Source: Pseudomonas sp. B21-028 (GTDB lineage Bacteria > Pseudomonadota > Gammaproteobacteria > Pseudomonadales > Pseudomonadaceae). Taken from it: a DNA stretch of 64,000 bases. The translations under genes were made by a program, and so were the position numbers. Location of the stretch: assembly GCF_024749045.1 (NCBI RefSeq), contig NZ_CP087184.1, forward strand, positions 2,108,001-2,172,000. The letters run 5' to 3'. The notes under the pieces were generated by a model. The model saw only the letters and a list, made by a program, of their open reading frames with translations, was not told the origin of the DNA and ran no database searches. Positions 25,067 through 34,195 of the stretch are shown here, piece by piece; the stretch's first letter is position 1; each line of letters begins with the position of its first letter.

Positions 25067-27643
25067 ATGGAGACCGCTGCCGATATTCCTTCCAGTGTCA
25101 CCCGCCACACGCCGATTACCCGACGCCTGGTGGCCGCAGTCGCCGGGTTGTTCGTCCTGGGTGTCCTGATGGCCGTCGCGGCATTGTTCAACATTGCCCG
25201 GGAGCTGGATGCAGAGGACGTGCGCAAGACGCACTTCTACACCGAGCGCGCCGTGGAAAATCGCATCATCGCCTCGAAGAACTACATCACCAGCTACACC
25301 TACTGGACCACCGCCTATGAGCACCTCAACGGTGAAGTCGATGTGCACTGGGCCTATGCGGAACAGAACATGGGCAAGACCCTGTTCACCAACGATGAGT
25401 ATGAGGGTGTGTTCGTCGTCGACCGCGAGCACACCAAATACGCGGTGGTGCGGGGGCAGAACGTGCAGGCGGAGGCGACAGAGTATCTCGACACGCCGTT
25501 GAAGGATCTGGTGGATCAGCTCCAGGGGCAATCCGACCTGACCGTTCCTGTGGTCCGCTACACCTTGTTCGAAGGTTGGCCGGCCATCGTCACCGCTTCG
25601 GTGATCCTGCCGAATGACGAGCGTCCCCGGGTCGACGCCAAGGGCACGTCGATCCTGTTGTTCGTCGACCAACTGACCTACGTCAAACTGCGCGCGCTGG
25701 GCAAGCGTTACGGCCTCATCGACCTGAATCTCAAGAAAGACAACGAGCTGGCCTCCGATCATCCGGCGGTGCCGCTGGATAGCACCGGCTACAGCCTGGT
25801 GTCCCGCCTCGAACAGCCGGGCCGGCAATTACTCTGGTCGCTGATGCCGCCACTGGGTGGGGCGCTGCTGATCCTGGCGCTGCTCACGGCCTATTTTTTC
25901 CGCTATGCCCTGCGCACGGCACGGCAGGTGGATGCCAGCTACGACAGCCTGGAGCGCTCGACCCAGGCCTTGGAAGCCAGCGAAGAGCGTTTTCGGGCCG
26001 TGGCCGAGGCGGCCTCCGACTGGATCTGGGAAATCGATGCTCAGCAGCGCATCACCTATCTGTCGGGACGCTTCAATACGGTCACTGGGTTTTCCTACCA
26101 GCAATGGCTGGGCCAGGACATCGAGCAACTGTTGTACTGCGACACCACCCCGATTGCCCTGTGGCTGGGCAACCTGACCGAAGACCAGAGTGCGAGCAAT
26201 CTGCGTTGTTGCTACCGCGACCAAGCCGGGCAACTGCGCTTCTGCCGGGTATCGGCGCGGCCGATCTACGACAAGTCCGAAGTGGTGGGGTACCGCGGCA
26301 CCGCCAGCGATATCACCGATGAGGTGGCTGCTCATGCCCAGGTCCAGCATCTGTCGCTGCACGATGCACTGACCGGCCTGCCGAACCGCAACAAGCTGGC
26401 GCGGTACCTGGAAGAGGCTCTGGCCGCCAAGGAACATTCCGCCCCCGTGACCTTGCTGATGGTAGACCTGGACAACTTCAAGCCGATCAACGATTCCCTG
26501 GGCCACCCGGCCGGCGATGCGGTACTGCTGGAGGTCGCACAGCGCCTGCGCGACATCACCCGTGAGCAGGACCTGGTAGCGCGGCTGGGCGGCGATGAGT
26601 TCGTCGTGGTGCTCGGCGGGATGGAGAACACCACTGAGATCGACCGATTCTGCGCACGCTTGATCGAGAGCCTGCAGCAACCGATCCACTACGAAACCCA
26701 TGCCCTGCACATCGGCGCCAGCATCGGTATTGCCGTGAGTCGGCGCCAGGGGGACGTGCCCGGCGAGCTGATTCGCTGTGCCGACATTGCCATGTACCAG
26801 GCCAAGTCCGAGGGCAAGAAGACTTGGTGTTATTTCGCTCCGCAGATGAACGACCAGATCCAGCATCGACGCCAGTTGGAAAGCGACCTGCGCCAGGCGT
26901 TGAAGAACAACGAATTCATCCTGCATTTCCAGCCACGCTACAAAGTCGACGGCCGGGAGATCGTGGCCGTAGAGGCCTTGGTGCGTTGGCAGCACCCCAC
27001 TCAGGGCCTGCTCGGTCCCGATGCTTTCATTCCGCTGGCCGAGCAGACGGACCTCATCGTTCCGCTTTCGCGCTGGGTGCTGCGTGAGGCCTGCGAAACC
27101 GCGCTGACCTGGCCGGGGAACCTGATGGTGTCGGTCAATCTGTCGCCGGCGCAGTTCGAGCGCAGCGATGTGGTGGAGGACGTACGCCAGATACTGATCG
27201 AAACCCGTTTCCCAGCGAGTCGCCTGGAACTCGAGATCACCGAGAACGTGATGCTCAACGATGTGGACGGTGCCCTCCAGGTCATGAATGCCCTGAAGGA
27301 GCTGGGCGTGCGTTTGAACATGGACGATTTCGGGACCGGCTACTCCTCCCTGGGCTACTTGCGCACCTATCCCTTCGATGGCATCAAGATCGACAAGCGC
27401 TTTATCGCGTCCATGAGCAACAGCAGCAACGACCGTGCGGTGGTCCAGGCGATCATCAACCTGGGCAAGGCGATGGGCCTGACCGTCACGGCCGAGGGTG
27501 TGGAAACCCTGGCTCAACTCGGTTCGCTTGGCTCGGACCAATGCCATGAAGTACAGGGCTATTTCCTCAGTCGTCCGATCGATAAGCAGGCATTTTCGAA
27601 CTTGCTGGAAAACTCTCGGCCGCTGTCGAAAACCGGTTCCTGA
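25067..27643 (+). CDS. CHASE4-PAS-GGDEF-EAL c-di-GMP enzyme
   Basis: The 858 residues contain, in order: TM1 (about 23-43), an extracytoplasmic CHASE4 domain (about 50-245), TM2 (about 262-283), PAS (about 300-415), GGDEF (about 425-580) and EAL (about 600-850). The cyclase motif is GGDEF at 508-512 with I-site REQD before it. The phosphodiesterase motif is EALVRW at 636, and DDFGTGYSS starts near 753. Both catalytic sites look intact, so it may make or degrade c-di-GMP depending on the signal. Gene order suggests it shares a signal theme with the upstream cyclase. Confidence 0.9.
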   Translation: METAADIPSSVTRHTPITRRLVAAVAGLFVLGVLMAVAALFNIARELDAEDVRKTHFYTERAVENRIIASKNYITSYTYWTTAYEHLNGEVDVHWAYAEQNMGKTLFTNDEYEGVFVVDREHTKYAVVRGQNVQAEATEYLDTPLKDLVDQLQGQSDLTVPVVRYTLFEGWPAIVTASVILPNDERPRVDAKGTSILLFVDQLTYVKLRALGKRYGLIDLNLKKDNELASDHPAVPLDSTGYSLVSRLEQPGRQLLWSLMPPLGGALLILALLTAYFFRYALRTARQVDASYDSLERSTQALEASEERFRAVAEAASDWIWEIDAQQRITYLSGRFNTVTGFSYQQWLGQDIEQLLYCDTTPIALWLGNLTEDQSASNLRCCYRDQAGQLRFCRVSARPIYDKSEVVGYRGTASDITDEVAAHAQVQHLSLHDALTGLPNRNKLARYLEEALAAKEHSAPVTLLMVDLDNFKPINDSLGHPAGDAVLLEVAQRLRDITREQDLVARLGGDEFVVVLGGMENTTEIDRFCARLIESLQQPIHYETHALHIGASIGIAVSRRQGDVPGELIRCADIAMYQAKSEGKKTWCYFAPQMNDQIQHRRQLESDLRQALKNNEFILHFQPRYKVDGREIVAVEALVRWQHPTQGLLGPDAFIPLAEQTDLIVPLSRWVLREACETALTWPGNLMVSVNLSPAQFERSDVVEDVRQILIETRFPASRLELEITENVMLNDVDGALQVMNALKELGVRLNMDDFGTGYSSLGYLRTYPFDGIKIDKRFIASMSNSSNDRAVVQAIINLGKAMGLTVTAEGVETLAQLGSLGSDQCHEVQGYFLSRPIDKQAFSNLLENSRPLSKTGS

Positions 27644-27680
27644 ATACCCCTGACGTCCTGGCACTTCGAGGTTCTGGTCC

Positions 27681-28475
27681 ATGAAAAAATTACGCATCGC
27701 GACTTTCAATATCAACGGTATTCGCGCCCGGCTGCCCAACCTGCTGGAATGGCTGGAGCGGGAGAAGCCCGACATCGTTTGCCTGCAGGAACTCAAGGCG
27801 CTCGATAAGGATTTTCCGGCGGCCGAACTGGAGTCGGTGGGGTATGGGGCGATCTGGCACGGCCAGGCCTCCTGGAACGGCGTCGCGATACTGGCCCGAG
27901 ACGCGCAACCGCTGGAGAGCCGGCGCGGCTTGCCTGGCGATGAGGGCGACAGCCACAGCCGCTATCTGGAGGCGGCCGTGCATGGTGTGCTGGTCGGTTG
28001 TCTTTACCTGCCCAACGGCAACCCGCAACCAGGGCCCAAGTTCGATTACAAACTGGCATGGTTCGAACGGCTGATTGACTACGCCCAGGCGCTGCAGGCC
28101 AGCGATCACCCGGTGGTGCTGGCCGGCGACTACAACGTGGTGCCCACCGACATCGATATCTATAACCCGCGCTCCTGGCTAAAGGACGCGCTATTGCAAC
28201 CCGAAAGTCGCGAGTGCTATCAACGGTTGCTGGATCAGGGCTGGACGGATTCGTTGCGCCATTTATACCCGGACGAGCGGATCTACACCTTCTGGGATTA
28301 TTTCCGGCAGCACTGGCAGAAAAACTCCGGGCTGCGCATCGATCACCTGCTGCTCAACCCAGCGGCAAGCCCCTATCTGAGTGAGGCGGGCGTGGACGCC
28401 TGGGTCAGGAACCAGCCGCACCCCAGCGATCATGCCCCTACCTGGATCCGGTTGGGCTCACGCAAGCGGCACTGA
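27681..28475 (+). CDS. xth: Exodeoxyribonuclease III
   Basis: The 264-residue protein starts MKKLRIATFNINGIRARLPN and has the exonuclease/AP-endonuclease motifs in order: the metal site Glu in CLQELKA, the Tyr region, GDYNVVPTDID and the C-terminal SDHAP. These enzymes nick DNA at abasic sites and trim 3' ends in base-excision repair. Start and length match the family. It begins 37 nt after the CHASE4 protein gene on the same strand. Confidence 0.93.
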   Translation: MKKLRIATFNINGIRARLPNLLEWLEREKPDIVCLQELKALDKDFPAAELESVGYGAIWHGQASWNGVAILARDAQPLESRRGLPGDEGDSHSRYLEAAVHGVLVGCLYLPNGNPQPGPKFDYKLAWFERLIDYAQALQASDHPVVLAGDYNVVPTDIDIYNPRSWLKDALLQPESRECYQRLLDQGWTDSLRHLYPDERIYTFWDYFRQHWQKNSGLRIDHLLLNPAASPYLSEAGVDAWVRNQPHPSDHAPTWIRLGSRKRH

Positions 28476-28590
28476 AAGTCCGGCGCGTCTCGGTCGGTTG
28501 TTGTCTATGCCGGGGGAATGCCTTATATCTGGCGTCAAACGCAGCGTGCTGCCGGTCAGCCCTGCACCGGACCAGGAAAAGGACACCCGC

Positions 28591-29409
28591 ATGAACCAGC
28601 CCCGACTGAGCGATTCGCGCCGCTACCTGCAACGCTTGGGCTTTGCCACAGCGCCCGCCCCGACGCTCGATACGTTGCGTCAGCTGCAAAGCCGCCACAC
28701 GGCCGAATTCCCCTTTGAAACCCTCTCGACGCTGTTGCGCCAGCCGGTGTCTATCGATCTGGAATCGGTGGAGCGGAAAGTTTTCGAACAGGGACGTGGT
28801 GGTTATTGCTACGAACTCAACCAGTTGTTCCTGGCGCTGTTGCAGGAGTTGGGTTTTGACGTCCGCGGAATCACTGGCCGGGTGGTGATGAACGCGCCCG
28901 AAGGTGCCTGGACCGCCCGGACCCATCGCCTCAGCCTGGTGATGATAGACGGCGTGCGCTACATCACCGATGTCGGCTTCGGTGGCATGGTGCCCACCGG
29001 GCCGCTGCTGCTGGACAGCCGCGACATCCAGGCGACGCCCCATGAGCCGTATCGCATCGAGGACCATCCGGACGGCTACCTGTTGCGTGCCAGCGTCGCG
29101 GGCGATTGGCGGCCGATGTACCTGTTCGACCTGCAACGCCAGGAAGACATCGACTACACACTGGGTAACTGGTACGTCTGCAACCATCCCGACTCGCCAT
29201 TCATGGGCCGGTTGATGGTGGCCCGCACCGGGGACGGCTTACGCAAGACCCTCAACGGCAACAGCTATGCCGTGCATCGGATGGGGCAGGAGAGCGAGCG
29301 ACGGCTCATCACCGATGTCGACGAGCTGATCGATCTGTTGGAAACCGAGTTCGACCTGCGGGTGCCACCACGGGAATTGTTACGGCCTGCGGTGGCCGGG
29401 CTCCTCTAG
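28591..29409 (+). CDS. Arylamine N-acetyltransferase
   Basis: The 272-residue protein has the NAT catalytic triad in order: Cys73 in GRGGYCYELN, His112 in RTHRLSLV and Asp127 in ITDVGFGG, close to the classical Cys69/His107/Asp122 spacing. It moves an acetyl group from acetyl-CoA to arylamines or hydrazines. ATG 28591 is preceded by AGGAAAAGGA; the long frame upstream overlaps the exonuclease gene and is not used. Confidence 0.92.
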   Translation: MNQPRLSDSRRYLQRLGFATAPAPTLDTLRQLQSRHTAEFPFETLSTLLRQPVSIDLESVERKVFEQGRGGYCYELNQLFLALLQELGFDVRGITGRVVMNAPEGAWTARTHRLSLVMIDGVRYITDVGFGGMVPTGPLLLDSRDIQATPHEPYRIEDHPDGYLLRASVAGDWRPMYLFDLQRQEDIDYTLGNWYVCNHPDSPFMGRLMVARTGDGLRKTLNGNSYAVHRMGQESERRLITDVDELIDLLETEFDLRVPPRELLRPAVAGLL

Positions 29410-29488
29410 TGGTCTGTGTGGCTAATTCGAGTACTTGAATCAACCGTACAGACCACTGGCCCAGCGACGCTGATTTGTTTGTGGGAAA

Positions 29489-29498
29489 TTGTATACAA
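29489..29498. promoter_or_regulatory. Palindrome TTGTATACAA upstream of the NCS2 permease
   Basis: This 10-bp perfect palindrome lies 70 bp before the permease start, in its only upstream region. TTGTATACAA-like sites are typical operators of FadR/VanR-type GntR repressors. A related half-site (TTGAATACA) follows at 29523-29531. The binding protein is not in this window. Confidence 0.4.
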
Positions 29499-29567
29499 CT
29501 CTATGGACATTTGTCCTGAGTTTTGAATACAGTGTGCCCATAACAAAAAACAGGGAACCCCCGAACC

Positions 29568-31088
29568 ATGAAAACGCCCCATGTTTCACTCCCACGGCCC
29601 GAGGACGAAAACCTTGGTGTCGGCGCGAATATGGCTTACGGCCTGCAGCATGTGTTGACCATGTACGGCGGCATCGTCGCGGTGCCCTTGATCATCGGCC
29701 AGGCGGCCGGTCTGTCATCGGCGGACATCGGCCTGTTGATTGCGGCGTCATTGTTTGCGGGGGGGCTGGCGACCTTGTTGCAAACCCTCGGCCTGCCGTT
29801 TTTCGGGTGCCAGCTACCCTTGGTGCAAGGCGTATCGTTTTCCGGGGTCGCGACCATGGTGGCGATTGTCGGGACCGGCGGGGAGGGGGGCTTCCAGGCC
29901 ATTCTGGGAGCGGTGGTCGCCGCGTCCCTGATCGGCTTGCTGATCACCCCGGTGTTCTCGCGAATCACCCGTTTCTTTCCACCGCTGGTCACCGGCATCG
30001 TCATCACCACCATTGGCCTGACGTTGATGCCGGTGGCGGCGCGCTGGGCCATGGGCGGCAACAGTCACGCCGCCGATTTCGGCAGCATGGCCAACATCGG
30101 CCTGGCCGCCGTCACGCTGGTGCTGGTGCTGTTGCTCAGCAAGATGGGCAGCGCGACCATTTCCCGTTTGTCGATTCTGCTGGCAATGGTCATTGGCACG
30201 GTGATCGCGGTATTCCTCGGCATGGCGGATTTTTCATCTGTCGGCGAAGGCCCGATGTTCGGCTTCCCCACGCCATTCCACTTCGGCATGCCGACGTTCC
30301 ACATCGCCGCGATCCTGTCGATGTGCATCGTGATCATGGTGACCCTGGTGGAGACCTCGGCCGACATCCTCGCGGTGGGCGAGATCATCGACACCAAGGT
30401 TGACTCGAGACGCCTGGGTAACGGTCTGCGGGCGGACATGCTGTCGAGCATGATCGCGCCGATCTTCGGCTCCTTCACCCAGAGCGCCTTTGCCCAGAAC
30501 GTCGGCCTGGTGGCGGTGACCGGGATCAAGAGCCGTTTCGTGGTGGCCACGGGCGGGGTGTTCCTGGTGGTACTGGGGCTGTTGCCATTTATGGGCCGGG
30601 TGATCGCCGCGGTACCGACCTCGGTCTTGGGCGGCGCGGGTATCGTGCTGTTCGGCACCGTGGCCGCCAGCGGCATTCGGACCCTGTCGAAAGTCGACTA
30701 CCGCAACAACGTCAATCTGATCATCGTCGCCACCTCCATCGGCTTCGGCATGATTCCCATCGCCGCGCCAAACTTCTACGATCATTTCCCGAGCTGGTTC
30801 GCGACGATTTTCCATTCGGGCATCAGTTCCTCGGCGATCATGGCGATCATCCTGAACCTGGCCTTCAATCACCTCACCGCAGGCAACTCCGACCAGCAGT
30901 CAGTCTTTGCCGCCGGCACCGAGCGGGTGTTGCGTTACCAGGACCTGGCGGCGCTACGTGAAGGCGACTACTTCAGCGACGGCAAGCTGCATGATTGCGA
31001 TGGCAATGAAGTTCCGGTGGTGGCAGAGCCTTCCCACTCGACGGTGGAGCATGAGCCAGCACGACTGAAAAGCAGTGAGCATGTCTGA
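29568..31088 (+). CDS. NCS2 family xanthine/uric acid/uracil-type permease
   Basis: The 506-residue protein has 12-14 membrane segments and the NCS2 nucleobase-ascorbate signature region: QGVSFSGVATM in the N-terminal half, VETSADILAVGEI in TM8 and a following QNVGLVAVTG (related to the QNPG motif). This pattern favours purines such as xanthine over uracil, but the family alone does not settle it. It stands alone with a GntR-like palindrome upstream, and the terminator is after the REP group. Confidence 0.88.
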   Translation: MKTPHVSLPRPEDENLGVGANMAYGLQHVLTMYGGIVAVPLIIGQAAGLSSADIGLLIAASLFAGGLATLLQTLGLPFFGCQLPLVQGVSFSGVATMVAIVGTGGEGGFQAILGAVVAASLIGLLITPVFSRITRFFPPLVTGIVITTIGLTLMPVAARWAMGGNSHAADFGSMANIGLAAVTLVLVLLLSKMGSATISRLSILLAMVIGTVIAVFLGMADFSSVGEGPMFGFPTPFHFGMPTFHIAAILSMCIVIMVTLVETSADILAVGEIIDTKVDSRRLGNGLRADMLSSMIAPIFGSFTQSAFAQNVGLVAVTGIKSRFVVATGGVFLVVLGLLPFMGRVIAAVPTSVLGGAGIVLFGTVAASGIRTLSKVDYRNNVNLIIVATSIGFGMIPIAAPNFYDHFPSWFATIFHSGISSSAIMAIILNLAFNHLTAGNSDQQSVFAAGTERVLRYQDLAALREGDYFSDGKLHDCDGNEVPVVAEPSHSTVEHEPARLKSSEHV

Positions 31089-31119
31089 TCTTGCCAGCTG
31101 AAATCAGCGACAAACACCT

Positions 31120-31343
31120 GTGGGGGCGGGCTTGCTCGCGATAGCGGTGTGGATCAGCGACAACGTTGTCGACTGACATGCCCAATCGCGAGCAGGCTCG
31201 CCCCCACAGTTGATCGGGTTGAGTCCGGTACCAGCGTCTGACCGCCAATCCCCTGTGGGAGCGAGCCTGCTCGCGATAGCGGTGGGTCAGTTGGCATCGA
31301 TGGTGGCGGTGCCGGATTTATCGTAGGCAAGCCCGGTTCCCAC
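31120..31343. repeat. Group of REP elements (one pair plus a degenerate pair)
   Basis: An intact inverted REP pair with a GTGGGGGCG variant spans 31120-31207. A second, partly decayed pair spans 31255-31343, where the right half reads gcccggttcccac. Both lie between the permease and the terminator, filling a roughly 300-bp non-coding gap. Confidence 0.85.
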
Positions 31344-31345
31344 AT

Positions 31346-31388
31346 AAAAAAACAGCCTGTGATCGAGGATCACAGGCTGTTTTTTTTC
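31346..31388. terminator. Bidirectional rho-independent terminator
   Basis: A 17-nt near-perfect stem (aacagcctgtgatc / gatcacaggctgtt) with a 4-nt loop is flanked by A-runs on the left and T-runs on the right, so it can end transcription from both the NCS2 permease and the convergent Pro/Tyr-repeat protein. Confidence 0.9.
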
Positions 31389-31390
31389 GG

Positions 31391-31741
31391 TTACCAGCGA
31401 CGGTAATGGCCGTGGGGTGGGCCGTAGTAGTAGCCCCGTGGTGGCCCGTAATACACCGGTGCCGGGCGATAGTAGATAGGCCGCTCGATGTACACCGGCT
31501 GTGGCTCGTAATAGACCGGTGGAGGCTGCTGTACATAAACCGGTTGCGGCTGGACGTAGACCGGTTGTTGCACGTACACCGGCCGGTCACGGTTGATGAG
31601 CGCCGAGCCGACAATGGCCGAGCCGACGATTGCACCAAACACTGCGGGACCCTCCCAACCACCGCGACCATGGGCGGATGCCTGGCCGGTGACCGCGAGT
31701 GCCCCCACGAGCAGGGCGATGACAGGGAGTTTACGATTCAT
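31391..31741 (-). CDS. Exported Pro/Tyr-repeat protein
   Basis: The 116 residues start MNRKLPVIALLVGALAVTGQ, a Sec signal peptide cut near ASA. A short Gly-rich hydrophobic stretch follows (AIVGSAIVGSALI, glycine-zipper-like). From residue 55 the protein consists of repeats of the type PVYVQQ, PVYYEP and PIYYRP, ending in GYYYGPPHGHYRRW. It is probably a periplasmic or envelope protein that is extended and aromatic-rich. Similar proteins are common in Pseudomonas and have no known function. Confidence 0.8.
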   Translation of the reverse strand: MNRKLPVIALLVGALAVTGQASAHGRGGWEGPAVFGAIVGSAIVGSALINRDRPVYVQQPVYVQPQPVYVQQPPPVYYEPQPVYIERPIYYRPAPVYYGPPRGYYYGPPHGHYRRW

Positions 31742-31907
31742 GGTGGTTCCTCGTTTGGCCCCGTTTGTAACAGACCGGTAAAAGGTCACGGGGGTACTTG
31801 CTCTGACAACGATTTTCCCAGGATTTGCGGCGCCGTTGGGTAAATATTGTGTAAGGTCGGGCGGGCGGTGATCCCGCTTGTCAGAAAGTGAATGCAAGGA
31901 AATAAAC

Positions 31908-32729
31908 ATGCAAATCAATCCCAACAAAGACACCCAACTGTGCATGTCGCTGTCGGGGCGCCCCGGGAATTTCGGCCTGCGTTTTCATAATCACCTGTAT
32001 GAGCAACTGGGCCTGAATTTCTATTACAAGGCCTTCAGTAGCCAAGATTTGCCCGGTGCGGTCGGCGGTATCCGCGCACTGGGCATCCGCGGGTGCGGGG
32101 TGTCGATGCCGTTCAAGGAGGCCTGCATTGCCCTGGTCGATGAGCTGGACGCCTCCGCCGCCGCGATCCAGTCCATCAACACCATCGTCAATACCGATGG
32201 CCATTTGAAGGCTTACAACACTGACTACATCGCCGTCGCCCAATTGCTGCAAACCCATGCCGTACCCAAGGATTCGACCTTTGCCCTGCGCGGCAGCGGC
32301 GGGATGGCCAAGGCCGTGGCCAGTGCCTTGCGTGACGGTGGCTACCAGCAAGGGCTGATCGTCGCCCGCAACGAAACCGCCGGGCGGGCCCTGGCCAAGT
32401 CCCTGGGGTATGAGTGGCAAGCCGAACTGGGGGAGCAGCGGCCCCGGATGCTGATCAATGTCACGCCAATCGGCATGACCGGAGGGCCGGAAGCCGATCA
32501 ACTGGCGTTCGGGCCCGACGCCATCGCCGCAGCCGAGACTGTGTTCGATGTGGTGGCCATTCCATCGGAAACGCCGCTGATCGTGCGTGCCCGGGCCGAG
32601 GGCAAACGGGTCATCACCGGATTGGAGGTGGTTGCGATCCAGGCCCTGGAGCAGTTTGTGCTGTATACCGGTGTGCGGCCCAGCCTGGAACAGTTCGAGA
32701 AAGCCGTGGCGTTTGCCCGGTCCGCGTAG
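31908..32729 (+). CDS. Shikimate 5-dehydrogenase-like protein
   Basis: The 273-residue protein has the AroE fold: substrate motif region LCMSLSGRPGN, catalytic Lys in GCGVSMPFKEA, Asn in SINTIVN, Asp in AYNTDYIA, and the dinucleotide loop RGSGGMAKAVA. The VSMPFKE form and the SLSGRP start mark the SdhL (HI0607-like) branch rather than true AroE, so the role may lie outside aromatic biosynthesis. ATG 31908 has an AAGGA ribosome site. Confidence 0.85.
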   Translation: MQINPNKDTQLCMSLSGRPGNFGLRFHNHLYEQLGLNFYYKAFSSQDLPGAVGGIRALGIRGCGVSMPFKEACIALVDELDASAAAIQSINTIVNTDGHLKAYNTDYIAVAQLLQTHAVPKDSTFALRGSGGMAKAVASALRDGGYQQGLIVARNETAGRALAKSLGYEWQAELGEQRPRMLINVTPIGMTGGPEADQLAFGPDAIAAAETVFDVVAIPSETPLIVRARAEGKRVITGLEVVAIQALEQFVLYTGVRPSLEQFEKAVAFARSA

Positions 32730-32732
32730 GGG

Positions 32733-33380
32733 CTATTCCAGACGCGCGAGGCGTTCCTCCAATGCCGCGATCCGCGCTTCGAGCTCTTCGATGCGTTCCA
32801 GCGAGACGCCGCTGCCGGCACCGCGTTCCACCGGGTGCTGGCGGGCGGCGAGGATCGCCTCGATGTCCGACGGGTCGCCCATGGCATGAACGTAGCGGTC
32901 TTCCCGCTGCCCGGCCTGGCGTGGCACCAGCAGCGCCAGCCCGCGGGCAATCAGGCGTTCAAGTTGATGCAACACCTGCTCGGCGTCTTCGAAGTCATGC
33001 ATGCGACCGCTGCGGGTCAACAGTTCGTTGACCGTTTGCGGGCCGCGCAGGAACAGCAGGCCCATCAGGATGACCTGGGCCGGTACCAGCTCCAGGGCCT
33101 TGTCGACCCGATGCTCCCAGCGGTCGGCGCGGCTGCCCATGACCAGTTTGGTAAAGCCGCGACCCTCCAGCGCCCGCAAGCTCTGGCCGACCTGGCCCGG
33201 GGTGAGGTTCATCACCGGTTCACGGCTGGTTTTCTGGTTGCAGGCCAGAACCAGGGCGTTGAGGGTCAATGGGTAGGTTTCCGGGTTGGTGGCCTGTTTT
33301 TCCACCAGGGCACCGAGGATGCGGATTTCCGTGCTGTTGAGCCGTGGTTCTTCGGCCTGACCTTGTTCTTCGATGCTCAT
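32733..33380 (-). CDS. yceH: YceH family protein (DUF480)
   Basis: The 215 residues begin [20 protein letters not shown] and contain the DUF480 landmark [20 protein letters not shown], followed by [12 protein letters not shown]. The fold is a tandem winged helix, and the C-terminus ends in a coiled coil ([20 protein letters not shown]). The function is unproven. It is convergent with the shikimate-dehydrogenase-like gene, with 3 nt between their ends. Confidence 0.92.
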   Translation of the reverse strand: MSIEEQGQAEEPRLNSTEIRILGALVEKQATNPETYPLTLNALVLACNQKTSREPVMNLTPGQVGQSLRALEGRGFTKLVMGSRADRWEHRVDKALELVPAQVILMGLLFLRGPQTVNELLTRSGRMHDFEDAEQVLHQLERLIARGLALLVPRQAGQREDRYVHAMGDPSDIEAILAARQHPVERGAGSGVSLERIEELEARIAALEERLARLE

Positions 33381-33510
33381 CGCGCGTCCCCTATGCTGTG
33401 AAGCCGTCTAGCCTAATCCTTGCGCAATAAAAGACAAGGTGTGCAACAAGCCGTGGCTATAATCGCCTCCGTTTGATGTGTTCCCTTCCCATCACCTGCA
33501 TGAGATCGCC

Positions 33511-34020
33511 ATGACTATTTCCCTGTACGCCGCTTCCATCCCGGTTTTCAAGCAGATGCTCAACGCCATGAGTGACGTCCTGAACAAGGCCGAAGCCCAC
33601 GCGACTGCAAAAAACATCGACCCGAACGCTTTCCTGCAAGCCCGCCTGTACCCGGACATGTTCCCGCTGGTGCGTCAGGTGCAGATTGCCGTGGATTTCG
33701 CCAAAGGCGTGTCCGCTCGCCTGGCCGAGATTGAAGTGCCGAAATATGACGACAGCGAAACCACCTTCGCCGAACTGCAAGCCCTGATCACCAAGGTATT
33801 GGCCTTCATCGACGGCATCAGCCCCGAGCAGATCGATGGCAAGGAAAACATCGAGATCGTCACCCGCCCGGGCACGCCGAAGGAAAAACGCTTCACCGGT
33901 CAGAACTACCTGCTGACCTACGGCCTGCCGCAATTCTTCTTCCACGTCACCACCACCTATGCGCTGTTGCGTCATAACGGTGTGGAAGTGGGCAAGCGCG
34001 ACTACATGGGCGCGTTCTAA
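33511..34020 (+). CDS. DUF1993 family protein
   Basis: The 169-residue protein starts MTISLYAASIPVFKQMLNAM and has the DUF1993 pattern, including TGQNYLLTYGLPQFFFHVTT. The fold is a DinB-like four-helix bundle. There is no known function. It stands alone and is followed directly by a strong terminator. Confidence 0.88.
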   Translation: MTISLYAASIPVFKQMLNAMSDVLNKAEAHATAKNIDPNAFLQARLYPDMFPLVRQVQIAVDFAKGVSARLAEIEVPKYDDSETTFAELQALITKVLAFIDGISPEQIDGKENIEIVTRPGTPKEKRFTGQNYLLTYGLPQFFFHVTTTYALLRHNGVEVGKRDYMGAF

Positions 34021-34031
34021 GCCCGCAGGCA

Positions 34032-34073
34032 TGAAAAAGCCCGGGACGGTGTGAGCCGTTCCGGGCTTTTTCA
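34032..34073. terminator. Rho-independent terminator after the DUF1993 gene
   Basis: A long stem (tgaaaaagcccgggacgg with ccgttccgggctttttca) and a T-run occur 12 nt after the stop codon. The A/T flanks make it potentially bidirectional. Confidence 0.9.
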
Positions 34074-34096
34074 TCTGATGCACCCAGGTGCCTGCT

Positions 34097-34169
34097 TCGC
34101 GAGCAAGCCCGCTCCCACATTGGTTCCGTGGTTACCGCTGGCCCCTTGTGGGAGCGAGCCTGCTCGCGA
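34097..34169. repeat. REP pair, tail-to-tail
   Basis: Two REP copies in outward orientation (tcgcgagcaagcccgctccc, then gtgggagcgagcctgctcgc) lie between the DUF1993 terminator and the 3' end of sstT. Confidence 0.85.
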
Positions 34170-34195
34170 TGACGATGGTGCACCTACCGCAACGG

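Noticed and set aside
25829..27796. 655-codon open frame antisense to the CHASE4-GGDEF-EAL gene
   Set aside because: High-GC third-position bias creates long antisense frames; the sense strand has clear domain motifs and the antisense product resembles no family.
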